Shown: positions 35,050 to 48,500 of the stretch, piece after piece | Layout: every line of letters starts with the position of its first letter | Numbering within the stretch: position 1 is the first letter of the stretch | Origin: Allacma fusca | Taxonomy: Eukaryota > Arthropoda > Collembola > Symphypleona > Sminthuridae | Direction of reading: 5' to 3' | DNA: 64,000 nucleotides | NCBI GenBank assembly: GCA_947179485.1 | Contig: OX359250.1 | Coordinates: 8,723,873-8,787,872, forward strand | Notes under the pieces: generated by a model | What the model was told of the DNA's origin: nothing | Seen by the model: the letters and a program-made list of their open reading frames with translations, nothing else | Database searches by the model: none | Position numbers and translations under genes: made by a program

Positions 35050-37340
35050 AGGCCACTTTATTTTTTTCTGCTAAAAATCACAGGACCGAGTTTTAAGCAA
35101 AATTAATCTCATCGTTTGATTATGCTGATAATTCTAAATTGACAATATTAATGAAGATTGTTTTGGATTGATCAGCGACTTTTTTTATTTAAAAAAAACC
35201 TGGTCGAAAATTAAGAAATAGGGAACTGATTATTTAGTATTATTCTATGGGTTCACTCATAAGCGGCTATGTCGTTTGCCACTCTGTAAATAATGTTTCA
35301 TGTCTTTAGTATTTAATTTTATGAGATTATATTCTCATAAAATATGCTGTACATTGCTGTATTTTAAAATACGTATTTTCAGATCCCGAGGTATTTTGTA
35401 CTGTTTAACCACTGAGCATGTATTTTGTACTTACTATATTTGATCCCCCCACGGAATAACTAACCAAAAATAAATTACCTTACTAAACTACCTTCACATC
35501 ATACAAATTGGTCTCCAATGAGTAATGTAGTTGCCCCAATGTGGACATTGAATTAGAAGTTTAACATTTGTCCCGAAATATTTCAGTGACTAGCTCGTGC
35601 TGTTGTTCCATCACATTGTGGAGCTTTGCCCCTTAGTGGCTTAGCACGTATTGCTCTTCATAGATGATTTTTTATGTAATTTTTGGCCTACATTGTAAAT
35701 GTCCAGGAAGCCAGCTTTCACGATCCGGCAACTCTGTATACCTCCGTTCGTTCCCCAAACCCCACATTCAGCTTGGTTCCTGGCCCAACAAGCTCAGCAT
35801 AGACCGTAACCCCAGCCCTAGCCTGGCATTGTCAATTTTTATAACTATAGTTAAAGATACGTCGAAGCTCATATATACATCAAAACGTTCACAGCAACAG
35901 GAAATTGCAAAAACCATTCTTGAACAAATTTGCTATATAAGGTGCATGCATTCTTTCTGGAGATACAATCTGTAGACATCCGTCCTTCCGTCCCTCGTCC
36001 TCGTCCAGAGATACAGATATTTTATTACCAGAGACTATAGAGAGTCCTACATTCATATTCACACTGAGCGACTCCACGACTGAAACTGAACTTACAATTA
36101 ATACTGAAGCCCCAATACTCGAAACCGAAACCCGAAACCAGCTTTAGCTCCAGCTCCGTATAGATACACGTAAAAAGGAGTCCTTTCCATATATACAATA
36201 ATGGCGTATGGGATATAAGCTCATGGCAGTCGCAGTTGGCAAAAGCTGCACGTGCTCACATAGAGTTTTGCAAACCCGCTTGAGCATTTTCGCATCTGTG
36301 CTGGCTCTTTACTTTACTTATACAGTACAGGAGCATCAAGAGCATATTCCTATATGCCCTCAATGTTCTTTGGCACGGAGTCTTTCGCGAATCGCGACTG
36401 AACGGAACGGGTGGACGTGAATTTGCGTCAGCTCAACTGCTAGCTCTTTCATAAAGAGCTACAGTATTTTATTTATTATTATTATTATTTGTAATAATTA
36501 AACCCTGAATCAGACCTCAGATTGATTTTGAGTACCTACATTTTTTTTACAATCCTACAAGTAAAAGTGTGCCGACGAATTAAGCTGTCAAGAGCATGTT
36601 TATTGATTTCACTATCATTATTCATGGAATACCTACAAGCTTCAATTTTAAGTAACAAGTTGACGTGACAAGTGTGTTACAACATCGGAATAAATTTTAT
36701 CTCATTTATTTGGGGCAGGAGCATGTAAGTTAATATTGTGAATTATATTTTTGTGCGATTATTTACAAAGGGTGTTTTTTTATTGTGGATTGTTGTGCGG
36801 TATCATTCAAATTCGGGTTGACTGGAGGAAGCCAAGGGAAAGGGATAGGCAGCATGATTGGACCATTGAATATAAAATAAAATGCGAAATGGACTGGAAG
36901 CGTAAACTAGTTGCCTCAAGGCGGTTCAGTAAAATACAGAATGGGTTGATTGGACGGGATGGTGAGTATTTTAGCTCAAGGAAATGAATACATACGTACA
37001 TTTATGACCACCTTTGTGCACTCAATTGCCGTAATAATGAAGGTGAGGTAGTGAAAGGTTCCTACCTGGTACTTTTTACTGGGTAGGAAGGTACTTAGGG
37101 TTTTAACATGGAGATTATATCTGGTGAAGTAATCCAGTATGTAGCATTTTCTCCTGAGCTTACCGTATCAGGAAAAATCCCTGTGGTACAATTGATGGAA
37201 ATTTTAACAGATTCTGCCTAGGGCATTTATGTACCGAACCAGGAATATAGACGATGTTAAAAGGAAAGGTAGGAAGATTGGTTCTTTGGTTTGGGGCGGG
37301 GTTTTGGGCTAAAGGAAGAAACATCAGGTATATAACTCAC

Positions 37341-37530
37341 TTGGTATCAATTGACGACGAACCTATGCTTCCAATGAGCAGTTCTGGTAGTTGTACCACG
37401 TATAATTTTTGACAACACCAGGAACATATTTGGTATCAAATCAATTGAAGACGAACTGATACTGTCAAGGAGCATTTCTGGCAATTGGACCAAGTATATT
37501 TTGAAAATACCAGGAATTAGCTTGGTATTA
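37341..37530. repeat. Diverged tandem repeat, about 90-bp period
   Basis: TTGGTATCAA starts at 37341 and again at 37430, and TTGGTATTA starts at 37522. The intervening stretches align (GACGAAC, GAGCA-TTCTGG, ACCAGGAA). This is two full diverged copies and the start of a third. Confidence 0.75.
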
Positions 37531-37560
37531 ATCTCTGTGTGTCCAGCCACGCGATAGCTG

Positions 37561-37664
37561 CCAAACAAATGTCACCGGACAATTCAAATTTTATACAGTG
37601 ACATGTTAAATAATTAGTCAGAACCGTATTGAGTTTGGAGAAGATCGGGTCATCCGTTTGACCC
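37561..37664 (+). repeat. Dispersed repeat, copy 1
   Basis: A stretch of about 105 bp matches 49183-49287 in the same orientation. Shared blocks include AATGTCACC, ACAATTCAAA, CAGTG, CAGAAC, GGAGAAGAT and GGGTCATCC plus TTTGACCC. Gaps are few and the blocks are collinear, so the two copies are related by descent. The family is unknown. Confidence 0.7.
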
Positions 37665-38283
37665 GCTGTCACTGATACAAAGGTCTCCGTACAAAATTTG
37701 TATGGACGTTATCACAGTATCGAGCGATAGGAGCTGTGCAAATATTACTTTGCCCCTTGGTGACTTTGCACTTTAGTGCTAGTCACAGATGATGTTTTTA
37801 GTGTCAACTCCCTTCTATTTAATTACATTGCTATTCTAAATTCTCATGCACGTTTGGGTTTGTCGAATTTAAAGGGAGTCGATCCTCGATCAGGGTTTTC
37901 AACGTGAACCCCTTACTCTATTCCATGATTCAGACACGAAAATATTCCATGCACCTCACCTTATTGTTAGCCCTAGCCATTGTTGACATTGTGTGCATAA
38001 AGTTTGGTCATAAGAAATAATGTGTTCATACTTGTCTTGGAGGTACTTACGAGATTTGTGGGCGTGGGATAAAATTCTTACCCCAACCAGTCAACCCATT
38101 TAGACGTCCAGAGAATTGTTTTACCCGTCCGGTCATCATTATTGAGACTACTACTGTATGTGAATTTGTGTAGGAAATTCTTGAATAATTATTCATTGTT
38201 TGCATTCATTCCGTGTCGGCTCAGTTATCATTATTGATCTAACATTGTCCAAGTCCATTTGTTTCAATTTATAATAAACTACT

Positions 38284-38318
38284 CCGTTTTGGTCCAACGC
38301 GTGTTTGGACCAAAACGG
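38284..38318. repeat. Perfect hairpin, 14-bp arms
   Basis: CCGTTTTGGTCCAA and its exact reverse complement are separated by a 7-base loop (CGCGTGT). It may be a joined pair of transposon ends or a small structured RNA; nothing nearby decides. Confidence 0.7.
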
Positions 38319-40830
38319 GATAACAATAATCAATACTCGCACTAGCAAATCCGTAAATTATATCTATAGTATTTATTTAAGTTATTACAATAATTTAATA
38401 TAATATTAAACTATTATAATACGGTGGATTCGGTGCATTACTTATGATGACAACGTTAGTGTTTTATACAGTCAAAATGGGTTTACAACACTGGTAACTT
38501 ACTCGTATAGGCTAAAGAATACAATTTTGTCGGCCATGTGTTGGAATTGGAAATAATTGTACAATTCCCCATACAGTTTGTCCTCGTAACGTTATTAAAG
38601 CACAAACCCTATTAGAATATTGCAATAACATTATTGCTGCACCTTACCTGCAGTTGGTTTCGGGTGTTTATTTTGAACTGCTGGAGTTGTTGAAATGAAA
38701 ACGTTTTCAAATCTTGGAAGTTGGAAGGCAATCTTTTTGGAATATTCCTTCCTTCTACATAAGCCTTTAAAATTATGTGCCTTTGCAGGACTTACTTGAA
38801 ATTACTTGCTTTGCTACTCGCAAACCAATAGAAGCGCGTTTAGGAGAAAAGAATTTAAAAAGCGAAGATTTCAAAATTTCCTCTCATCGTATTGTTATCA
38901 AATTATGTATGTATTGAGATTGCACACACCTGTACTGTTCCACCTATTGTCAGTCCCCCCCATTTCAATTCAGTTCAATCTGTAAAATTCCCTCTCACAT
39001 TGTGTGTCCCCTGACGAAAGGTAGATAATTGTGTCCATTTTATTTGTCACGCTGTTTTTTTAAAATCAAAAGGATTTACATGAAGTTTCACCAAAATAAG
39101 AATGGTCTACATGTTATATCTGTACAAAAACATTTTAATCCCAAATGCGTCTGCACCTTATTAATATGAATATTCAACCAATAAAAATACCGTATATGTA
39201 ATTACGTCTCATGCAGCGGAAATAAACCCGAATCCCCTCAGATTCATTCTGAGGGCCTGAGTAGCTCGACGCTAGAGTTGAATCGCGAGCATTGAAATTC
39301 TCTGAGCTCGGTTTTTTGCTTATGAAGTCCAATTAATCATTTACTTCCTTATAGGTTCTATCGGCATTGCGGTACACTCTGCCATTACTATTTGTTGTTA
39401 TTGCTAACTTCTTAGCTTAATATTGTGCTAAGCTTTGTAATTGGGGAAAATACTTATTGTAACATTTGCTTGTCTAGTTGTTTTTGAGATATTTGTGGTG
39501 TGGTTTTTAAAGCTATGTACATATTTTTAAAGGTCTTCTTGAACCCTTAAAAAGTTCTTCATTCATGGTATATACGTATGTATGTAGAAAGTAAGTTTAT
39601 TGTAGCAATGGTACATCATGTAACAATTTTTGTAAGTTAATTTCTTTTGCGATTCTGGATCTGGGTGTGAAGAACCAAGGAAGAAAAATAGTTTCGTTAC
39701 TGCGGAAAGTCTACTATGTACAAACCAATAATTTATTCCTGTTTCAATCAATCAAGACCAAGGCTATTATAACAATTTTGATTAATATCAGTGTTCGGAG
39801 TGGGTACATAAACCGAACAAATATTGGGTACGACGAAATGCTGTACCTATACCCGTACCCGGGTAATTCTTTCAGTACCCTTACCAATACTTGAAATTAA
39901 AATGTAGAACCTGTACCCACAATTTACACGTACACAAAAACCTGTACCCGTACCCTAGTACCTATTGTTTGTACCCTGGTATAACTCGGGTACTGAAGGG
40001 TTGGTCGACTGAAAACGCCCTACGATATTTGCCTGCCCGGTTGAAATTGCAATTTGTCCAGTTTTTGCCCACCAATGAAAATGTCCCCGATTTTGGGCAT
40101 TTTCCCTCGGCATTAAGCGCATCCATCCTATTTCGAATGGCTTAAAAAATTGTTTAAGATCGTTTATAGTTTATTTTTTATAAAGAGAAGAAATTCAAAG
40201 CTACTACATCAAAACAATAACCAGTACCAGATGTATGAAATGAAATATGATCTCTCAAATTGGCTATTGAAAAATAATTCTTGTATAATAACCAGTTGGA
40301 ACGAATTCTTTAATACCAAACTCTTCATAACCGAAAACTTGCTTTTGAGCTTCGAGAAATCTTTTATCGCAAGTGCGTTGAAAAGTTTAAGAGACTATTC
40401 AGGGAGCTTTTTTTTAGGTCTCGACGTCGAGAATTGTGGGCAATTCCGAGAAAACAGGAAGCAAGGTTAGTGAAGTAGAAGGAAAGTAGGATTTTCCGAT
40501 CTTACCATTTTTCACAACGTATTTACTATTTACAAAACAATACATTCGAATACTGTTTAGAAAATATTGTACGGATTAATTTGAGTTGAGTATCATTTTT
40601 CAAAGTCAAACATTGCGGTTTCAGGGCGTAAATATAGGAGGCAAGATTGAATATTTATTAGGTGACTGAGACGGCAATTTTTGACCAAGGCAGGCGAAAT
40701 TAGACCTAAATGTGACCTTGAGAGCTTTGAAATCACAGCTGCCTCCGCTATTAACATCAAAATTGTCAACAATAATCAAAGGGACTGAAATTCAAATATT
40801 GCCTGCAAGGAATGATATTGTTCGAAATTT

Positions 40831-40918
40831 CATATATATATATAATTATATATATATATATATATAGATAGATATAGATAATAGATTATAGATAATAGAT
40901 ATATATACATTTCATATA
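40831..40918. repeat. AT/GATA-rich simple repeat inside the hAT-like element
   Basis: An (AT)n run passes into AGATAGATATAGATA-type repeats, then the 52-bp tandem array begins. Confidence 0.9.
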
Positions 40919-40921
40919 TGT

Positions 40922-41075
40922 TCAAAATGTCTTAAATATTCATTGCAATACATGCTCAAAATTTCATAGATTCCTAAAATGTTTTAAATATTCATTGCAA
41001 TACATGCTCAACATTTCATAGATTCCTAAAATGTCTTAAATATTCATTGCAATACATGCTCAAAATGTCAAAATT
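40922..41075. repeat. 52-bp tandem repeat, about 2.8 copies
   Basis: The block AAATATTCATTGCAATACAT recurs at 40934, 40986 and 41038, giving an exact 52-bp period with only a few substitutions between copies. It lies inside the hAT-like element. Confidence 0.95.
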
Positions 41076-41739
41076 CCTTGAATGCCCAAAGTGACAACCC
41101 TGGGTTATTGTAGCAATAAGAAACGGATCTGGCTCGAAGCTAACAAATGTATATATATTTATTCGAAACTTATCTCATAATACGTCTTAAAATAATTTTA
41201 ATGTTAGGCTCCCAATGAAACTAATTAAATTTAAACTCAAGAACCTGCCCTTTGAAATCCTGCTGTAATGAGCTCCATTGTATACGTCGATAAATAGGCG
41301 ATCTGACTGATTATGTACGTTCTATATTTCTTTATTAAATTCCTGAGAGGAATAATTAGAAACGTTAGAATGCAACAACCACGCTATCAGAAATGAAACG
41401 AAGCCCCATGGCTCTATCACTGACACGAGTATCCGTTTACACAAGGAGCAAAGAAGATTTACACCCAACTCCACAGCTGGCAGGTCTTTTAGCCATAGTA
41501 ATCCATCCCAATAGTAATCATTGAAGTGCCCAAAAATATTCGGGTACAGCTTGCACGAGTACAGTTATTGTACATAGTGGTACCCGTATCCATTGGGTAC
41601 TACCCGATTCCCTCTGAGTGAGTACTCGTACCCGTACCCACTTTACTGTCTAAAATCCACAGTAACTGGGTAATACCCTCATACTTACAAATACGGAACT
41701 TATGTACCCGGGTAGTACCCGTACCCAGTCCTAGCACTG

Positions 41740-44700
41740 CTTACTATTACAACGTGGTTTATAGTTCATGTTTAGATTTTGGACAGAAAGTAAACTTCGT
41801 AGTGACAAAATGGAGAACCCGTCGTAGGTTCCTTAAAATCTAATCATACTAGACGGCATTCTTTATCCAGAATTGTATTAACGGATCTACAGGTTTCAAA
41901 GCAATCAATTCATAAGCGCGGAAGTAATGAGTGATTTTCTAAAATAACAATAAGAGCAACGGCAGAGGACTATAAGAAGAGGATATGGTTTGTGAATTTA
42001 CGATTGTGGAGGGAAGAAGACCTTTACATCTGTTCTGCGGAATTCGGAATGTCATCCCACTGGGCACCTGTCTCCATTCCTCCATGGCCATGACCCTTGC
42101 ATGAACGTTATAGCGATCTAAAAACTTCTGCCAGGCAACGGAATTAATTTTTTAGAGAATTCGGAATGACCTGGAAGCTGGCCTGATTAAAGTTCATGTT
42201 TTCGCTTTGGGAGCAAATTTGAAAAGCAATTTGGAGGAGCTTCGAATTCAGATATTTCCCCACAAGGACACCAAAATAATTGACTTATATCAAAAAAGAA
42301 TTCCGGTGCTGGAAGCTATGACACAGATGGATTCGAGAATCGAGAAGCATTTACGGTCATACGCACGGCGACTGGAATGCTAAAGTGGCCGAACGTGTTG
42401 ATATGTACTAAATTGATTTTTAAGAGGTGCTCTTGATATTGTTAACAGTCGGCACGACAGGCTGTAAAAAGGAATTTGTCAACACTTTTCCCAATTTAGA
42501 ATAAACAAATTGACCAGTCTTAGTGTTCAAAGGCTTAAAATCAATGCCTATTATTTATTCCCTAACATCATGAATTTTAACCTGATGGAGTGCGTTCAGC
42601 TAGTCAGAGGTTCAGAGACAAAAAATACCTTTTAAAATTACTAGATATTTTTATGTGCAGAATTTTATTGTGGACAGGAAATAAATAATTTGAAGCAATC
42701 GGTCAACATTAATAATGAACTTGTTGACATATTGTAATAATTTTACACATAATTATTCCAAAATGTCCAGGATTCAAAAAAAAAACTTTTAAAACTTGAT
42801 AAGGTTAAAAATAAAATTAAAGCAAAATCATTTAGTCATAGTTGTCTTTACATTCATACAAATCAGCGTTTCGTACAAGTCTTACTGATCACCCTGAACA
42901 TACTTATATATTTGATTGTATGAAGTCTTTTTTCCAGAAGTTAGATCTATGTACTCTCTCCTGTGTATTATTTATTCGTGCCTATATTTAGATATTGACA
43001 CTAGCCCTACTCCACGTTCACTTTACACGTGTTCCTTAAATTACTAGTGGCAATACTTCCAGCAGACTCTAGGTTTTCGGTCGTCGTTATTTTAATGCAT
43101 GACAGATTTAAAAAATATTTGGAACATAGAAGCATTCTTCACCACCCACTGAACTAACAGCATGTCCCCTATAATAGTCCCCTATCTCCACATACTTTTG
43201 TACTCGAGCCTTTTACATACTCCGAAAGGATTTATTATCTCTTAAAGTATTAAAATATGCGGAGGGAGTAAATATTGTTTAAGTAAATTCCTACGTTCGG
43301 GGTGAATGTTGCCTACTATTTCTGCATTATCTCTCTATGCTACGATTTTGTAAATTATGTGGTTGTTTATAGTTTTAATTTATTGCGATGGTTCGTGTAG
43401 ACTACCTTGTAACATGTTATGCTTTGTAGTACAGCTCTTTGGTCTTGCTTAAAAAAAATGACACTGCTATATATTTCAAAACCATTCCACCAATTTCAGC
43501 GTTTCTAGATGACTCCTACAAAAAAAAAATTACAAAAATCGTACATTCAAATCCAAAGTCCCAACAGGCGGTGTCAAGTACAGGACTAGTCGTATCTTTC
43601 CTTCCCTGTACCTTGTACCCCCCTATACTTATAAATTCTACTTTAAGCATACGTTTTTGCTTTTAAACCGGCTACTGAGAGCTACTACTTACAGACAAAC
43701 TGGAAGAATGAAATTGAATACCCAGATATTTGAATATTTGTTGAATAGACTCGAATTAATATTTGCAACCTAATATATTCACAAATGGATACGTAAAATA
43801 TATTTTTATGAGTTTATTTATGTCCGCAATGAGGATTTCCACTGGTATTGACTCTGTATTAAAAATGACACTGAGAAGTAATCCCAGCGTAATTTACGTG
43901 TAGTAATCTGTAATGCAGGCACGTTTATGCCGAAGGGGCTTATAAACCATACCTTAACCATTGACAGCATACTGAGTCCAGACATTGTTTGTTGTAAAAT
44001 TATCGCTATATTGTCGATAAGCCAAGTTGAATAAAAACCTGAAGTAGGTGCTACTGTCAGGGAGCCATGCAGAAAAATATAACATGGATTATGGTTACTT
44101 GATTGCGGTAATTATCGTGCCTGCATTGCCGAGCTCGGTTTACAAATTCTATGTAATTACACAGCTCTTGGGGCTTCCGAGTGTTTTCCTATAATATTAT
44201 TATTTTTTTTACTTACATACTCGCTGAGGCAGCATATAATAATTGAATATTTCATCAATTGTGTCCGGATTCATTCCGGGGACACCACACCCGTAGATTA
44301 TGGCCTTGGAATTTAAAACATGAGACATAGAGACACTACTAGGACCGTACTTACTCCTAGGAAGGGAAACAAGAATTTATTTTAAACGAGGAACTTTCGC
44401 TTATCAATTGTAAGAAAATCCTACCTTTGAAAGTGATATTTTTTTTTACTCACAGGCACATAATTACCTATAAGTACTCTCAGGATTTTGAACTTGTAAA
44501 TTGGTGAATTTGAATATCATCCACGCCAGCAGAGTTGTGAGACGCATTAAATGCAGCTCCACAGTTTATTGTTATTCAGGGATACTAATTATTTTATGGA
44601 TTCTAGTTGTCATGTTTTATAAGCATGTGCAAATAAGTGAGTATTCCTTTACTACAGCATTTACTCAAATTGTTATTTCCCAGTTGTGCAAGTCCACTCG

Positions 44701-45544
44701 AGCGTTCCTGTGCAACACTGACAACTAGTGTCGTGTGTACAGCTGAGGTCGAAAGTCCTATAGGGATTTTTTTTCCTGGAAGGGGCAAGTTTCTCATTAA
44801 CTGGAATCTATTGTGTTGCCTTTTCAAGGTTTTTAGTTTATTATGGTGTTGACATGAATGATGAAGCCCCTTGTATGTCCGACATCCTACAGACTCACAA
44901 TCAGTCTGTATATAGTACAGGCTAGATAGAGCCAACAAGTGTGACTCGTGAGCATCTGCATATAAAGTGTTTACCTCATTCTCTATTATGGGCCATGTGA
45001 TAAAGCCGGGTAATGGTGACTCATTCCAGTTTCTGCAGACATATCATTTCTGTTACCGGGAAATCCCGTCCCCCCAAGATCATGGAAAGAACGTTTTCGC
45101 GCTTTTCATTCCACAGACAAATGTAGCCTAAATCTAGACACACGCCAAGATCCTGGCAATCCACAATCCTTCCCCACAATCCAGACACATGAAGTATACA
45201 AGTGGAGTGAACATTTCTAATATATAGTTTCTTTACTTACTATATAATTTCAATAGTATCTACAAAAATTTATTTCATCTATCTTTACCCTTGACATTTT
45301 CAAATCGCATTATTGTGGAAACAAGTTCGTGACTGTAACATTTATTTATTCCAATAAAATCCCCTCCTGACAGTGTTTAGTGAGTTATACAACCAAATAA
45401 TATTTACTCATTAGTTTCATTTGTGACTCCGCTCAGGTACCTGACAGCCCTGAGGAAGCTTGTCATCACGCTCAGAGTTTGACTTCGACACCTGAACTCC
45501 TCTCGGAGCACATTCGCAGAACGTAATAATTTCTGATCAGAGGA
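41740..45544. other. Intergenic region upstream of the SLC4 gene
   Basis: About 3.8 kb. It holds the orphan open exon listed separately and otherwise no supported coding sequence. The distal part should contain the SLC4 promoter and 5' UTR. ORFs at 43439-43666, 44501-44728 and 44603-44938 have no recognisable motif. Confidence 0.5.
42156..42383 (+). other. Orphan open reading stretch preceded by a splice acceptor (unrecognised)
   Basis: After a pyrimidine-rich TTAATTTTTTAG acceptor, one frame stays open for 75 codons to a TAA. It begins RIRNDLEAGLIKVHVFALG and later contains LEAMTQMDSRIEKHLRSYAR. The sequence is rich in Leu, Glu, Lys and Arg in a pattern suggesting amphipathic helices. I do not recognise the family. 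There is no start codon in the stretch. A possible partner at about 41987-42103 (MVCEFTIVEGRRPLHLFC) has no convincing donor. It could be a terminal exon, a gene relic or chance. Confidence 0.25.
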
Positions 45545-48500
45545 ATGGATTCTGTTGCCACGACTGACGAAGGGACTCCTTCCGCGGAAGAAATTGACCC
45601 TCTTGGGAGCTTTTTGGTACGTTTTTGTCATCCTCATCTTACAATTTAGACATTTTATTGGAGTCAACTTTTGACACGAGGGGATTTTCTTTTATAACCC
45701 GCCTTCACTAATTCTAAGCCTAGCTTATCTTAGATGTAATTTAATGTCCCTCTGCTCACATTGCCCTTGTAAGAAATTCTCGGCAAAATATACTATTCTG
45801 ATGCTCCAGCATAATTTAAGCTCAGCCTGTTTTACTGGTATCATCAATTTAGCAGGGGAATTCACTAATACAATAATTTGTTTTAAAATGTACCGGCAGT
45901 CTACTAGAGCCAAAGTGGTGCCCACAAAATTTTTACCATTACATTGATTGAAATGGCAGAAAGCAGAAAATTTCTTACACTAGATCACTTATGGACTGGA
46001 TGCAGATCTGAACTCAGATGTTCATATAGACTCAGGCAGTACAAGCGAAACTTACCCATGATTTTCTTATTTGATTATTAATTATTATTAATGCTGAAAT
46101 TGTTATTTACCGGACTGGATCAAAAATAGCACCATAAGAATAGTATGTGGATGTGGTTCCTATTTGTTACGGAGATTTGAATTGGAAAATATACAAGTTA
46201 TTATAAAGTATTATATTGCGTAATAATGTAATAATTAGAATTATGCTCATGTCATTGGGGAAGTGCGAAGTGTAAGTAATTATAGATTAACATTGCGAAT
46301 GACGTCAAGCAGTACGCTCTGAACTTTCAGATAAATAATTTTACTGTGAAAAATAATGTCAAAAAAGCAGTTATAGCTAAAAAGAAGTGGTATTATTCGG
46401 AAGAGTGACGAGCACAATAGTTATTAATGGCACGAACTTCAGTTCCATTACTGCACTCATCACAAGTCAGAGTAATGTATTTTATTCAATGAGAGCAATG
46501 TGTCTGTCATAAATGACCTGAGAAATGAGGTTATTTACAGCCAATCTCAATTCCTCCAGTTTGTATGGACGTACTTACTAGAAATATTTTTAATCATTGA
46601 CGGTGCAATTAGTTTTCCATAAATAGATCACGGCTACAGATTTGCTCAAATTTAATTATTCTAATTACTACGATGCTCAGTGAGAGATATCTATAATCAT
46701 CCTATTTTACTAGAAACTCTGACTGTGAGAATTAATGAACTTATTACATGAGAGTGAAATCCCTGACCCTGTCAATTCTACTTCCATGACTTCTTACTCT
46801 AGATTGTTTACCACTGAATCATAATCGACATGTGATGACTGATGACGTGCAAGTCATTTTTTTTTTCTTGTGCAATACTTGTCTAAAATGTAAAAATAAA
46901 TTTGATTGGCACTAAGCTCCCATTTTCAATGGCTAAAAATAGATATTACATTTCCTTACATCCTTATCCTTACCCTGTTTCGCTGTAGGTTAAGACTGCA
47001 GTCATCCTGTCTTGTATCATGTTGTTATATTTATAATGCTTACTTAAGAGCAAGGCAAATGGACTGATATATGTAGGTCTGGTACTCAAACATGAAAGTG
47101 CTAACCTTTCTTTTTATTCCCTACGACCACACGCATATTTGTAGACGTAAATGCTGGAGTATCCCTTGCCCAGGGAAGGTAGGGTCAAGGGTATGTGTGT
47201 GTGTGTGTGTGTGTGTGACAAACTTAATTATACGGAGTAATAAACAACACCAGGGATTCTGATTCCTTATCTGAAAAAATATCGACCAGCAAACAAAAGT
47301 GAGTACGTGGGACTGTTGTTAGTACAGGCAAAAAAATATTTTTTCAAAATGTTGAGGCAAAAATTATTATTTGCAACAACACAAGAACGTAGTTTCTAGA
47401 GACCTGGACACTCATTCATTTGAATGAAACCTATGTAGATATTCTATTTTATTACTCATCGAGCCCATATGAACTGCATGTTTTTACGCTTTATTTCCAG
47501 AACCATGAAGAGCCTGGAGTACTTTTATTAGTGGAAGACTACGAGGGGCATGACACGTCGGTCAATATAGGCATTGAAGAAGCTGGTGCTGACGTAACGG
47601 GAAGGTATATTATTTTTATACTATTATATAACAATAATAAACGTGTTGCTTGAAATTAATGAACATCATGTAGGATATTTTATGTTATTTTATACTTGTA
47701 TGTACATATTAAGTTGTAATTTACCATGGATGTTATTTCCGCTCATATAAGAACTGTGACACTCACATCATTTTTAAGTCATTGGATGGGTGTAATAGAT
47801 TTCCAGGAGAAACAATATCCTTCGTAAAGTATGACAGGATTGAAAATCCCTTTGAACTGTAGGATTTCCATTCATACGTCTGACAATGGCAGTTATACAA
47901 TTAAAGTTTTATTTGCAGTTGTAAGTTCAATTATTTGCTTGGTCACTCCTTCACCCATTAGGATGTTGTTATTATATTTTTTAAACTGTCGGAATCTCAT
48001 GACAAAATACACGGTTATGTAAAATGAATTTACCCCTTTTAGCATATAGAAGCAGGCGGGTACAAAATTTGTTCAAATATCCCATTTTATGGAGAAAGAG
48101 AATTTCCTTGCAGATTTAAAAAAAAACATACACTCATTGACCTGGGTCTATATATAAGGTCACAGAGGTCAATGGAGTAAGCACTCGGGATTTTGCTGGT
48201 ATTTACCGATTTTAATCACTGCACAAATTTACCGAAATTCAATTTTGACATTTAATTGTGGGGAACTTGACAGACTTCAAAACGTTACCTAACAAGTCCC
48301 TACAACTCTGCGAAGAATGAGTAATTTTTAAGTTAAGCTCGATTTTTATAAAAATTGGTGAAAACAGTCGGTCTGCAGGGAATTCATTCCCATCTTGTAT
48401 CATCAGCCAAGTTAACAATTGCGGCACTAGGAATAAAAAATGTGACGCAAGGTTATTAATTCCTTCAAAAGTTGTCCGGGAAAAATAAATATATTTATAA

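Larger units (their letters stand above)
34554..39788. other. Gene-poor intergenic DNA
   Basis: About 5.2 kb without a supported exon. It contains the GT microsatellite, the 90-bp tandem repeat, one dispersed-repeat copy and the hairpin listed separately, plus a TTA-rich run near 36470-36490. A short palindrome (CCCTCAGA / TCTGAGGG) lies near 39236-39255. The longest ORF (35664-35975) shows no motif. Confidence 0.6.
39789..41739. mobile_element. Non-autonomous hAT-like DNA transposon, about 1.95 kb
   Basis: The ends are inverted repeats. The left end begins CAGTGTTCGGAGTGGGTAC, and the right end read on the minus strand begins CAGTGCTAGGACTGGGTAC (16 of 19 identical). Flanking 8-mers are ATTAATAT (39781-39788) and CTTACTAT (41740-41747), 6 of 8 identical, which fits a decayed 8-bp target-site duplication typical of hAT elements. 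Both sub-terminal zones are packed with GTACCC/GGGTAC motifs (39818-39990 and 41540-41735). The interior has no recognisable transposase; the ORFs at 39891-40145 and 40150-40470 lack hAT motifs. Confidence 0.8.

Noticed and set aside
39891-40470. ORFs inside the hAT-like element as a transposase
   Set aside because: The first merely translates the GTACCC-rich array, and neither shows hAT catalytic or dimerisation motifs.
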